NCBI GenBank assembly: GCA_040387195.1
Contig: JAZKEF010000006.1
Coordinates: 186,001 to 250,000 of the forward strand
Direction of reading: 5' to 3'
Origin: UKL13-3 sp040387195
GTDB lineage: Bacteria; Bacteroidota; Bacteroidia; UKL13-3
DNA length: 64,000 nucleotides
Shown: positions 25,678 through 35,200 of the stretch, one piece after another
Numbering within the stretch: the first letter of the stretch is position 1
Layout: each line of letters begins with the position of its first letter
Translations under genes and position numbers: made by a program
The notes under the pieces: model-generated
The model's input: the letters and a program-made list of their open reading frames with translations, nothing else
Told to the model about the DNA's origin: nothing
Databases searched by the model: none

Positions 25678-27051
25678 TTATTTAGTTGGATGTATTTGTT
25701 TTTTAAACCTGGCAAAAAATTCCAGCAGCAGGATGGATTCTGTCTGCATAAAAAAGTATCTTCTTGTTTTATCAAAAAAGAAATTGATAAAAAAGAGTGA
25801 TAAAAACTGGGTTATAACGGTTGCCAGAGCCGAGCCCTTAGCTCCCATCAATGGAATTAAATAAAAATTAGCAACCAAATTAAAGATGGTTGCAAAAATT
25901 GTTGAAACCATCAATACTTTCTGACCTGAAACGATTGATAAATATGAACTTCTCAGCACTCCCAAACACATGAAATAAACTCCCACAATCTGAATATTGA
26001 GGATCTCAACAGCCCCTGAGTACTCACTTCCGAATAGAATGTTGATACCCCACGCTCCGAATATCCATGTTGCGGCGATTACCACCAGTCCGAACATGGA
26101 CAAAAACGTGGTGATTTGCCGGATTCGCTGATAAAAAAGCTCTTTATCTACATTATACACGTTGATTAGGGAAGGAAATACGGATGAACCAATGATGAGT
26201 AACAAGGTGTATGGAATTTCGTAGAGTTTTGTAGAGGAAGCATACAAGCCGGCCGCAGTATTATCAATCATATCACCAATCATAATCTGATCCATTTTCA
26301 TGTATATAAATGTGGAGATATACGCGATGTAAAACCCCAGACCCTGCGAGAGAAGGTACTTCATTGTATTCCATTCTTTTTGCCACTTCCAAATACTAAA
26401 GTTTCTTTTTTGATACACTATTACCAATGCAAGCGCATTAAAAATCATTTCCAACAGCCAGGTAATGGATAACACGACCAGCGAAACACCACCCACAATC
26501 ATGATTACCTTGATTGCTGATATAATGATAAATGCGGAGTTCTTGGCAAATATGGTGTACTTTGATTTTACCTGAGACTGGAAATACAGATCGATAATAT
26601 CAAATCCTAAAAAAATATTACCAAGTCCGATGATGCCAATAATAAGAACGGTTTCGGCATCGCGTGTATCATCTTTTATAAATACAACCAACAGAAGGGA
26701 AACCACATAAACGATAAGTCCTGCAATCAGCCTGATATAGAATGCGCTCCCCATCAGCTTATTTTTTTTATCCGGATTCGTCACAATGTCACGGATAAGT
26801 ATACTGTCAAAACCCAATGTGGTGAAGGACCCAAACAATGTAACAAAAGCCAGGGCATAATTCAATTTTCCATAATTCTCGGGAGCAAGATACCTTGCCA
26901 CCCAGGCTCCTACAAAAAGAGCCACAACCAACCTGATTATTCTATCCGAAACCAGCCAAAAAGTATTCGCAAGAACTACAAGAATATTCTCCTTTTCACT
27001 AAATCTATCGGTTATAGCCTTTGGCAGATACTTTCTTAAGTTGATATCCAT
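25678..27051 (-). CDS. Flippase of the MOP superfamily (Wzx-like)
   Basis: A 457-aa inner-membrane protein with about 12-14 hydrophobic segments and the Wzx/RfbX N-terminus (ANTFWLVSDRIIRLVVALFVGAWVARYLAPENYGKLNYA is split over helices 1-2). Charged residues within helices (KMDQIMIGDMIDNTAAGLYA) are typical of the family. It would flip a lipid-linked oligosaccharide to the periplasm. It is the first gene of the glycan operon, divergent from the LamG adhesin gene across a 102-bp gap. No Wzy polymerase is recognised in the window, so the glycan may be a single unit or depend on genes elsewhere. Confidence 0.9.
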   Translation of the reverse strand: MDINLRKYLPKAITDRFSEKENILVVLANTFWLVSDRIIRLVVALFVGAWVARYLAPENYGKLNYALAFVTLFGSFTTLGFDSILIRDIVTNPDKKNKLMGSAFYIRLIAGLIVYVVSLLLVVFIKDDTRDAETVLIIGIIGLGNIFLGFDIIDLYFQSQVKSKYTIFAKNSAFIIISAIKVIMIVGGVSLVVLSITWLLEMIFNALALVIVYQKRNFSIWKWQKEWNTMKYLLSQGLGFYIAYISTFIYMKMDQIMIGDMIDNTAAGLYASSTKLYEIPYTLLLIIGSSVFPSLINVYNVDKELFYQRIRQITTFLSMFGLVVIAATWIFGAWGINILFGSEYSGAVEILNIQIVGVYFMCLGVLRSSYLSIVSGQKVLMVSTIFATIFNLVANFYLIPLMGAKGSALATVITQFLSLFFINFFFDKTRRYFFMQTESILLLEFFARFKKQIHPTK

Positions 27052-27153
27052 TCAGTTCATCCTTGTTAATAATAAACCTTGCAAAATAACACAATTCAGA
27101 GACATAACCATTTTTGACAATTCATTTTTACTGAAAACCCGTATCATTGTGTT

Positions 27154-27920
27154 ATGAATAGCCTATATGTAAACAAAAACCTTTGGATTTTGGCTGGAAT
27201 ACTATTGTTTTCCTTCCAATCATCCGCCCAGGTCTGCAACACTTGCGACCCCGTTTTCCCTATTAATAGCGGGTTACTTGCCTGCTACCGATTAAATAAC
27301 AATACTGATGATGCCAGCGGTAACAGCAGGCATGGAACACCTAACAGTATGAGTTATACAACCGACCGATTAAACACTGCGAATCAAGCAGCGTCATTCA
27401 ATGGAACCGGCTCCAACTCTGAAATAAGCCATACCGCATTTCAGGTACCCGAATTCACCTATTCCCTGTGGGTGAATATCTCTGCACTACCCGCTTCGGG
27501 AAGTTATTATTCAGCCATTTCAATCGGAAATGTTACAATGGACCAGGCTATTTTATTAGCCAACAACCCGGGACCCGGGCATATTGGATTTGGAGCAGCA
27601 TCCTACAGTAGCGATTTCACCTCTCCAGGTATTCCCGTTCAGGTAGGAACATTGCCTACCCTTAACAGGTGGTATCATTTGGTTATGGTACGAAATAATT
27701 CTATTCTGGCACTCTATGTTGATGGTTTATTGGTAAAGAGCATTAGTGTTGCCGGAAAATCTCCGGGGTATACCGGTGGTGGAGGCTACGCAGGCCTTAT
27801 TGGTAAACGATCCGGGGCCACCACACAGAATTTTAAAGGTAAAGTTGATGATGTTCGTATTTACAACAGGGTGTTATCCGCAACAGAAATAGCTCAATTA
27901 TATAACTTTGATTTACGGTA
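27154..27920 (+). repeat. Direct repeat, copy A (signal peptide, LamG1 and start of Ig-like module)
   Basis: The DNA here matches 29504-30270 in frame and almost without gaps (a 3-bp insertion in the second copy near residue 208). Most differences are at third codon positions. The second LamG of the same gene is a more distant copy. Confidence 0.85.
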
Positions 27921-29352
27921 TTATAGCGTAAACGCTGGATTAGATAACGCAATTTGTCCGGGTGACAGTGTTCAATTAACAGCAACAGGAACTGCAATAT
28001 CATCATACACCTGGACCCCTTCGGGTTCATTAAGCAGCCCAACCACTGCCAATACGTATGCAAAACCTGTATCAACAACAGATTATTACGTAACAGGAAC
28101 CACCGGAACCTGTTCCGCTACCGATACTGTTACGGTTACTGTAAATACCAATTGTTGTGCTACCTGTACCACCGTTGACCCAATAAATACGGGTTTACTC
28201 GCATGTTATCCATTTAGCAGTTCGGCAAATGATGCCAGTGGTAATGGCAGACATGGTACCCCAACAAGCAGTTTGATCTACACAAACGACAAGTTCAACG
28301 CTGCAAATTCTTCCGGCTTCTTCAACGGGTTATCCTCATCCAACTCCAATATTACCTATACCGACTTTCAGGTGCCTGCATTCACCTATTCTTTATGGGC
28401 GAATGTTTCTGTATTACCCACTTTAGGGAACTATTATTCAGCCCTTTCAATTGGAAATGCATTTACCGATCAGGCTATAATGTTAGCCAATAACCCTGGA
28501 CCCGGACATGTTGGATTTGGAGTTGCATCCTATAACAGCGATTCTACTCCAAGTGGTGCCCCCGTGCAGGTAGGCACAATGCCTACACTTAACAAGTGGT
28601 ATCATTTGGTAATGGTCAGAAATAGTTCCATTTTAGCGCTATACGTTGATGGCGTATTGGTAAAAAGTATAAGTGTCGGAGGGAAATCTCCGGGTTATAC
28701 TATTGGAGGAGGGTACGAAGGATTTATTGGTAAACGAACCGGAGCCATCACACAAAATTTTAACGGTAAAATTGATGACGTTCGTATTTACAACAGGGTT
28801 TTATCTGATGCCGAAATAGCACAATTATATACACTTTCAGGTGTTCATGTAACTCCTCTCCTAACTGATAAAACCATAACCTTAGGTGATAGTGTTCAAT
28901 TAACCGCTACGGGTGGATCACATTATTTATGGAGCCCATCAACCGGTTTAAGCAATACAACCATTGCCAACCCTTTTGCTAAACCTGCTTCAACCCAACA
29001 GTATCTTGTTGCTGTTTCAAACGGACGTTGCTCAGTTACGGATACTGTTCTGGTTAATGTTGACACCACCCTTGTAGGCCTTAACCATACGGAAAACTTG
29101 CTCAATGCAATTAAAGTGTATCCCAACCCTGCACATGATGTTGTAATCATCGATAACGGGCAGTATGCATTCATGTCAAACTACGCTATCAACATATTCA
29201 ATGCGTTGGGGCAGTCGGTGTTCAGCAGAAACATTACACAACAACAATTTGCCGTTAATACGGCTACATTGGGTGGTCCGGGTATCTACTTTATTCAAAT
29301 CCAGGATCCTGTGAATCATATTATCGAAGTACGAAAACTGATTATCCGATAA
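27154..29352 (+). CDS. Secreted LamG/Ig-like adhesin with T9SS type A sorting domain
   Basis: A 732-aa secreted protein. Residues 1-26 are a signal peptide ending in SSAQ. Two concanavalin-like LamG folds follow (about 42-250 and 345-560), each starting with ACYxL/F and ending in DDVRIYNRVLS-x-x-EIAQLY. Each is followed by an Ig-like module with the signature GDSVQLTATG. The last 80 residues (VYPNPAHDVVIIDNG to VRKLIIR) are a T9SS type A C-terminal sorting domain, so the protein is exported by the gliding-associated secretion system and anchored or released at the surface. The ligand is unknown; LamG domains bind glycans or proteins. The first 250 residues are nearly repeated in the next gene. 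Confidence 0.88.
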   Translation: MNSLYVNKNLWILAGILLFSFQSSAQVCNTCDPVFPINSGLLACYRLNNNTDDASGNSRHGTPNSMSYTTDRLNTANQAASFNGTGSNSEISHTAFQVPEFTYSLWVNISALPASGSYYSAISIGNVTMDQAILLANNPGPGHIGFGAASYSSDFTSPGIPVQVGTLPTLNRWYHLVMVRNNSILALYVDGLLVKSISVAGKSPGYTGGGGYAGLIGKRSGATTQNFKGKVDDVRIYNRVLSATEIAQLYNFDLRYYSVNAGLDNAICPGDSVQLTATGTAISSYTWTPSGSLSSPTTANTYAKPVSTTDYYVTGTTGTCSATDTVTVTVNTNCCATCTTVDPINTGLLACYPFSSSANDASGNGRHGTPTSSLIYTNDKFNAANSSGFFNGLSSSNSNITYTDFQVPAFTYSLWANVSVLPTLGNYYSALSIGNAFTDQAIMLANNPGPGHVGFGVASYNSDSTPSGAPVQVGTMPTLNKWYHLVMVRNSSILALYVDGVLVKSISVGGKSPGYTIGGGYEGFIGKRTGAITQNFNGKIDDVRIYNRVLSDAEIAQLYTLSGVHVTPLLTDKTITLGDSVQLTATGGSHYLWSPSTGLSNTTIANPFAKPASTQQYLVAVSNGRCSVTDTVLVNVDTTLVGLNHTENLLNAIKVYPNPAHDVVIIDNGQYAFMSNYAINIFNALGQSVFSRNITQQQFAVNTATLGGPGIYFIQIQDPVNHIIEVRKLIIR

Positions 29353-29378
29353 TCGTTTTATTGTAAATTGATTAACAG

Positions 29379-29410
29379 AAACTCCGGCCAAATCATGGCC
29401 GGAGTTTTTT
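29379..29410 (+). terminator. Rho-independent terminator after the first LamG adhesin
   Basis: AAACTCCGGCCA (29379-29390) pairs with TGGCCGGAGTTT (29396-29407) around a 5-nt loop, followed by a T-run to 29410. The two adhesin genes are therefore separate transcripts. Confidence 0.88.
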
Positions 29411-29503
29411 ATGCATTGAATAATTGGCTGACAACAAACACTTACCTGACATCTTACATATCAAGATGAATCAGGTTTATGGAAAAAGTAGTATTATTGC
29501 CTC

Positions 29504-30270
29504 ATGCTCAGCCTATATAGAAACAAAACCCTCTGGATTTTGGTGGGAATACTATTGTTTTCGCTCAAATCATCCGCTCAAGTCTGCAATACCTGCGACC
29601 CCGTTTTCCCAATTAATAGTGGATTACTCGCCTGCTACCGATTGAATAACAATACAGATGATGCCAGTGGCAACAGCAGACATGGAACACCCAATAGTAT
29701 GAGTTATACAACCGACAGGTTAAATGCTGTGAGTCAAGCAGCGTCATTTAATGGAAGCGGCTCCAACTCTGAAATATCTTATACTGCATTTCAGGTGCCC
29801 TCATTCACTTATTCCCTGTGGGTGAATATCACCGCACTCCCCACTTCGGGAAATTACTATTCAGCTATTTCAATTGGAAATGTTACAATGGACCAAGCTA
29901 TTTTGTTGGCTAATAACCTAGGACCAGGACATATTGGATTTGGAGTCGCATCCTACAATAGCGATTTCACCACTCCCGGTGTCCCTGTTCAGGTAGGAGC
30001 ATTGCCAACCGTTAACAGGTGGTACCATCTGGTAATGGTAAGAAATACTTCCATTCTGGCACTCTATGTTGATGGCGTATTGGTAGCAAGTGCAAGCGTT
30101 GCCGGAAAAACTCCGGGATATACTGGAGGTCCAGGAGGGTATTCCGGTTTTATTGGTAAACGAACCGGAGCTATTACACAGAATTTTAACGGAAAAATTG
30201 ACGATGTACGCATTTACGACAGAGCTTTATCACCTGCTGAAATAGCGCAACTATATAGCTTTGATTTTAA
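29504..30270 (+). repeat. Direct repeat, copy B
   Basis: Second copy of the 27154-27920 block, covering the signal peptide, first LamG fold and the start of the first Ig-like module of the long adhesin. High nucleotide similarity makes recombination between the copies possible. Confidence 0.85.
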
Positions 30271-33200
30271 GTATTTTACGGTAGATGCGGGATCGGATAA
30301 AGCGATTTGTTCGGGTGATAGTGTTCAATTAACCGCAACAGGAACTGCATTATCATATACATGGGGCCCCGCAGGTTCATTGAGTAGCTTAACTACTGCT
30401 AATACATATGCAAAACCAACTACAACAAGTCAATATTATGTAACAGGAACTGCCGCATTATGTTCCATTACTGATACCGTTACTGTTACCGTTAAAAGCA
30501 CCTGCTGTACGAACTGCACACTTCCAATTCCCTTAAATACTGGATTGGTAACGTGTTATCCTTTAGATGGCGATGCAAATGATATGGTATCTGCAGCCAA
30601 TAACGGAATTGCAACGGCAACTACCAATACCACAAACAGGTTCGGGCGATCTAATGCTGCAATGCTGTTTAATGGTTCTACCTCCAAAATAGCCTTGCCG
30701 GGCACCAATCTTCAACTCAATAACTATACGTATTCTGCATGGGTTAAGGTAACAAGCAACCCTACAAACAATACTGCAGGTTTCATTTTATCTATCGGAA
30801 ATGGAGTAGGCCCTTTCGGAGATCAAAATCTAATGTTAGCCAACAACTATTCAACACCCAGCCAGACAGGATTGGAAGTAATGGGATATACCAATCCTGC
30901 CATCTTTCCTTCACCACCTGATCGTGCGCTTACCGGTACTTTGCCAACCCCTGGAGTCTGGTATCATATAGTAGGTATCCGAAGCAGCGCATTGAATAAA
31001 TTGAGGCTGTTTGTTAATGGCGCATATGTAAGCGAGATGACACTCTCCACGTTAAATGCGGGCTATTCTACTCCTGTAATCGGAATGATTGGTGCTCGTG
31101 TAAACGGAACCTCACAGTTTTTTAACGGGGCGATTGACGATGTCAGAATCTATGACCGTGTATTGTCGAATGCCGAAATTCTTGCTCTTTATAATCAAAC
31201 AGATATTCCAAACTTGGTGGCTGTTGCCGGACCCGACAAATCCATATGTATAGGCGATAGTGTTCAACTCAGTGCTTCGGGCGGTACTATTTATTCATGG
31301 AGTCCGACAACAGGTTTAAGTGATCCCGCAATCGCCAACCCTTTTGCAAAACCTGCTGCTACCACTCAGTATATAGTTACCGCATCGATGCCCGGCGGCT
31401 GTTCCAATACAGATACCATCATCGTGAATGTGAACACAAACTGTTGTGTTACCTGCACAACTGTTGATCCCCTCAATACCGGTTTGCTGGCTTGTTATCC
31501 TTTTTCAGGAAATGCCAACAGCGAAGGAACCCCTGCACTCAACGGAACCAATAATGCGGCAACATTAACACCCGACAGATTTAACAATGCCAACAAAGCA
31601 TACAGTTTCGGAACCAATAAATCGGTTTCTATTCCTACCGGCAGTCTTGCTTTAAATACCTACACCTATTCTACCTGGGTTAAGATAACTTCACTTCCTG
31701 CATCGGGCAGTTTGGCCAGCATTATATCCATTGGTAATAGTGGGGTTTTGGGTGATCAATGTATCAATATCAACAATAATTATGGCGGCTCTACGGGTTT
31801 TATTGCATCAAGCTACCGGGCCGGAGGTGCAGATGGTGCCGTAACCGGAATACTTCCTACTGTAGGTGTTTGGTATCATGTGGCATCTGTAAGAGATGTG
31901 GCTACCAATAAAGTTAAATTGTATGTAAATGGCGTTAAGGCTTCAGAAGCTAATTTGGGAGCGGTTACTGCTGGTTACAGTGCTCCCATTCTTGGATTCA
32001 TTGGAGCTCGAACACCAACACCAACATCCTATTTTAACGGAACAGTAGATGATGTGCGCATATACAACAGGGCCTTATCAGATGCCGAAATATCTCAGTT
32101 GTATACGCTATCAAACTTTCCTGTCATCACACCCATTTCTGATAAGATTATGTGCAAAGGCGACAGTGTACAATTAACTGCAACGGGAGGAACTTCATAT
32201 CTGTGGAGCCCCGCAACGGGTTTAAACAACACAGGGATTGCCAATCCATTTGCCAAGCCTGCTTCCGCTCAGCAATACATTGTTGATGTTTCCATTGGCA
32301 ATTGTTCCGTGAAAGATACTTTAACGGTGAGTGTTGACTCCGCAAATTTATTGGTAAATGCGAATAGTGCTATTTGTAAAGGCGACAGCATTCAACTGAG
32401 TGCATCGGGTACCACATCCTACAAATGGAGATACAATGTAACCTTATCCGATTCAACCATTGCTAATCCTTTTGCCAAACCGGGTAATACTACCAAATAT
32501 TATGTAACAGGTACGTTAGGCGCCTGCATCAAAAATGATAGTGTTACCATTACGGTGAATTCTGTAAACCTGAATGCAGGAGCAGATACATCCGTTTGTA
32601 TAGGCGACAGTATTCAACTGGGAGCTACCGGTGCAACTACCTATAAATGGCACTCCCAAATAACCTTATCGGATTCGACCATTGCCAATCCGTTTGCCAA
32701 ACCCACTGCTACCCGAATGTATATTGTTAGCGGCACACAGGGAACTTGCACCACAATAGATAGTGTAAACGTAACCGTAAATACGATAAACCTGGATGCA
32801 GGAATGGGTGGCAATATTTGTAAAGGAGATAGCCTGCAACTTAACGCAACGGGCGCCACAACTTATACCTGGCATTCAAAAACATCTTTATCGGATTCAA
32901 CCATTGGCAATCCGTTTGCCAAACCTTTGGTTACTACCAAGTACTTTGTTACCGGAAAATCAGGAGCCTGTGTAGCCCTTGATAGTGTATCGCTTATTGT
33001 TCCTCCGCTATTCGCGGAAGCAGGAACAAACCTGCAGATATGTATTGGCGACAGCGTACAATTACAGGCAATTGGTGGAAGCACCTACAAATGGCGTTAC
33101 AATACAACATTATCTGATTCAACCATTGACAATCCATACGCAAAACCTACCACCCCAACAACAACCTATTATGTAACAGTTGGAGATGGTGTTTGCTCGG

Positions 33201-35122
33201 CCATCGACTCTGTAACGATAACTCTTGCCACCAGTCTTAATGTGGATGCCGGTAGTAATCGGGCCATTTGTTTAGGTGACAGTGTGCAGCTTGGAGCAAC
33301 GGGAGCAACTTCCTTTAAGTGGTTTTATAATACCACATTATCCGATTCAACTATCTATAACCCGTTTGCCAAACCGGTTTCGCAAACCAAGTATTTTGTT
33401 GTAGGAACAACGGGCACGTGTTCGGCAATGGATAGTTTGGTGGTGAGTGTATCTACCATTACTGCTGATGCAGGAATAAGTCACGCCATTTGTGGTGGTG
33501 ATAGTATTCAATTGGTGGCTACCGGAGGAACGTCTTACAAATGGAGATACAATACAACGCTATCCGATTCCACCATTGCCAACCCATATGCCAAGCCGGC
33601 TACAACCTCTATGTATTATGTTACCATTACCAATGGACCTTGTACTGTAATCGACTCGGCAAACGTAACTATTACTGCCACTGTTAACCTGGATGCCGGC
33701 ACCAACAAACATATTTGTTTGGGTGATAGTATACGGCTCGGAGCAACTGGAGCAACTACTTATAAATGGCGCTATAATCTTACGTTATCCGATTCTACCA
33801 TTTCAAATCCGTATGCAAAATCTTTATTGAAAACAATGTATTACGTAACCGGAACAACAGGTTTATGCTCAGCCAAAGACAGTTTGGAAGTTGATATCTC
33901 CAACATCACCGTGAATGCAGGAACAGACAAAAATATTTGCGGTGGCGATAGTGTTCAACTGGTTGCTACAGGTGGATCATCCTATAACTGGAAATACAAT
34001 ACAACCCTAACGGATTCGACCATTGCCAATCCTTTTGCCAAACCCACTACCACAACACAGTACATAGTTATGGTGAGCAACGGGATTTGTACTATTCCGG
34101 ATTCGGTAACCATAAATATAATAGCTACAGTGAATGTTGATTCAGGTACTGACCAACAATTGTGTGCAGGCGACTCGATACAGTTACAGGCTAATGGTGC
34201 AACTACTTATACCTGGTTGCCAATTGCCGGATTGAGCAATACAACCATCAGCAATCCGAAGGCCTCTCCGCTGCTCACCACTGATTATATTGTGAAAGGC
34301 GAAATCTTAACCTGTATCGATTATGATACAGTGCGAGTTTCCGTAAATCCCCTTCCGGCCGTTGATTTAGGACCTGATACTACCAAATGTATTCGTGAGG
34401 CATATACCTTTGCTCCAACAGTTACAAATGGCGATCAATACACCTGGAGTCCCGCATCATTGGTAACAGACCCAGCGGTTTTAAATCCAACTACAAGCAC
34501 CACCACTCCTCAGCAATTTGTGCTTACAGTACGTAATACTACCACAGGCTGCGAAAACACCGATTCTGTATTGGTAAATATAAATAACCCACGGGCCCTG
34601 TTTACTCTCAGTGATTCCATTAGTCAAAACCCGCCATTGGTGGTTACCGCAACTAATAACAGCACTCCTTCACCTTTGTCTTATCAATGGCTTGTGAATG
34701 ATTCGGTTCCTGCGCATTATACTGCGGCCAATCCTGTACATACCTTTCAGCTTATTGGAAGATATGCGGTTACACTAACTGTAACCGATCCAAACGGATG
34801 TTGGGATACTCTTACCCGCTATGTAACCATTAATGACAATGCCGGTGTTTTTGTTCCCAATGTTTTTACACCCAATAGTGACGGACTCAATGATGTGTTC
34901 AACATAAAGTATGATGTTGCAAACACGTCTCTCCTAATCGGAACAATCTGGAACAGATGGGGGGGCCGTATCTATGAATTCAGCATGCCAAATGGCAACT
35001 GGTGGAATGGAACCTCAGATGGTGTTGAGGTAGCAACAGATGTGTATTATTATATTATTACGATTACCGATAAGAAAAATGAAACTACTTCTTACCATGG
35101 ATCAATTACCCTGTTAAGATAA
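29504..35122 (+). CDS. Giant LamG / tandem Ig-like repeat adhesin with T9SS type B (gliding C-terminal) domain
   Basis: An 1872-aa secreted protein. Signal peptide 1-26; three LamG folds (about 40-255, 345-565, 655-865); twelve Ig-like modules in all, ten of them in an unbroken run from about residue 870 to 1630. Each begins with a C-x-GDSVQL motif, then a Tyr/Phe-x-W strand and a N-P-x-AKP segment, with a period near 76 residues. A divergent module follows, then a PKD-like domain (about 1695-1775, TVTDPNGCWDT) and the CHU_C gliding-motility C-terminal domain (VFVPNVFTPNSDGLNDVF, ending SYHGSITLLR), a T9SS type B signal. The layout suggests a long stalk carrying ligand-binding LamG heads. The putative start ATG is closely preceded by TATTATTG, a near -7 box. 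Confidence 0.88.
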   Translation: MLSLYRNKTLWILVGILLFSLKSSAQVCNTCDPVFPINSGLLACYRLNNNTDDASGNSRHGTPNSMSYTTDRLNAVSQAASFNGSGSNSEISYTAFQVPSFTYSLWVNITALPTSGNYYSAISIGNVTMDQAILLANNLGPGHIGFGVASYNSDFTTPGVPVQVGALPTVNRWYHLVMVRNTSILALYVDGVLVASASVAGKTPGYTGGPGGYSGFIGKRTGAITQNFNGKIDDVRIYDRALSPAEIAQLYSFDFKYFTVDAGSDKAICSGDSVQLTATGTALSYTWGPAGSLSSLTTANTYAKPTTTSQYYVTGTAALCSITDTVTVTVKSTCCTNCTLPIPLNTGLVTCYPLDGDANDMVSAANNGIATATTNTTNRFGRSNAAMLFNGSTSKIALPGTNLQLNNYTYSAWVKVTSNPTNNTAGFILSIGNGVGPFGDQNLMLANNYSTPSQTGLEVMGYTNPAIFPSPPDRALTGTLPTPGVWYHIVGIRSSALNKLRLFVNGAYVSEMTLSTLNAGYSTPVIGMIGARVNGTSQFFNGAIDDVRIYDRVLSNAEILALYNQTDIPNLVAVAGPDKSICIGDSVQLSASGGTIYSWSPTTGLSDPAIANPFAKPAATTQYIVTASMPGGCSNTDTIIVNVNTNCCVTCTTVDPLNTGLLACYPFSGNANSEGTPALNGTNNAATLTPDRFNNANKAYSFGTNKSVSIPTGSLALNTYTYSTWVKITSLPASGSLASIISIGNSGVLGDQCININNNYGGSTGFIASSYRAGGADGAVTGILPTVGVWYHVASVRDVATNKVKLYVNGVKASEANLGAVTAGYSAPILGFIGARTPTPTSYFNGTVDDVRIYNRALSDAEISQLYTLSNFPVITPISDKIMCKGDSVQLTATGGTSYLWSPATGLNNTGIANPFAKPASAQQYIVDVSIGNCSVKDTLTVSVDSANLLVNANSAICKGDSIQLSASGTTSYKWRYNVTLSDSTIANPFAKPGNTTKYYVTGTLGACIKNDSVTITVNSVNLNAGADTSVCIGDSIQLGATGATTYKWHSQITLSDSTIANPFAKPTATRMYIVSGTQGTCTTIDSVNVTVNTINLDAGMGGNICKGDSLQLNATGATTYTWHSKTSLSDSTIGNPFAKPLVTTKYFVTGKSGACVALDSVSLIVPPLFAEAGTNLQICIGDSVQLQAIGGSTYKWRYNTTLSDSTIDNPYAKPTTPTTTYYVTVGDGVCSAIDSVTITLATSLNVDAGSNRAICLGDSVQLGATGATSFKWFYNTTLSDSTIYNPFAKPVSQTKYFVVGTTGTCSAMDSLVVSVSTITADAGISHAICGGDSIQLVATGGTSYKWRYNTTLSDSTIANPYAKPATTSMYYVTITNGPCTVIDSANVTITATVNLDAGTNKHICLGDSIRLGATGATTYKWRYNLTLSDSTISNPYAKSLLKTMYYVTGTTGLCSAKDSLEVDISNITVNAGTDKNICGGDSVQLVATGGSSYNWKYNTTLTDSTIANPFAKPTTTTQYIVMVSNGICTIPDSVTINIIATVNVDSGTDQQLCAGDSIQLQANGATTYTWLPIAGLSNTTISNPKASPLLTTDYIVKGEILTCIDYDTVRVSVNPLPAVDLGPDTTKCIREAYTFAPTVTNGDQYTWSPASLVTDPAVLNPTTSTTTPQQFVLTVRNTTTGCENTDSVLVNINNPRALFTLSDSISQNPPLVVTATNNSTPSPLSYQWLVNDSVPAHYTAANPVHTFQLIGRYAVTLTVTDPNGCWDTLTRYVTINDNAGVFVPNVFTPNSDGLNDVFNIKYDVANTSLLIGTIWNRWGGRIYEFSMPNGNWWNGTSDGVEVATDVYYYIITITDKKNETTSYHGSITLLR

Positions 35123-35147
35123 AATCAGTTTCATTTCCAAGCATAAA

Positions 35148-35179
35148 AAAACCTCAACCAATTGAATGGTTGAGGTTTT
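35148..35179. terminator. Bidirectional rho-independent terminator
   Basis: AAAACCTCAACCA (35148-35160) pairs perfectly with TGGTTGAGGTTTT (35167-35179) over a 6-nt loop, between the converging adhesin and pnp genes. Confidence 0.88.
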
Positions 35180-35200
35180 CTTTTATAGATAAAAAAGCAA

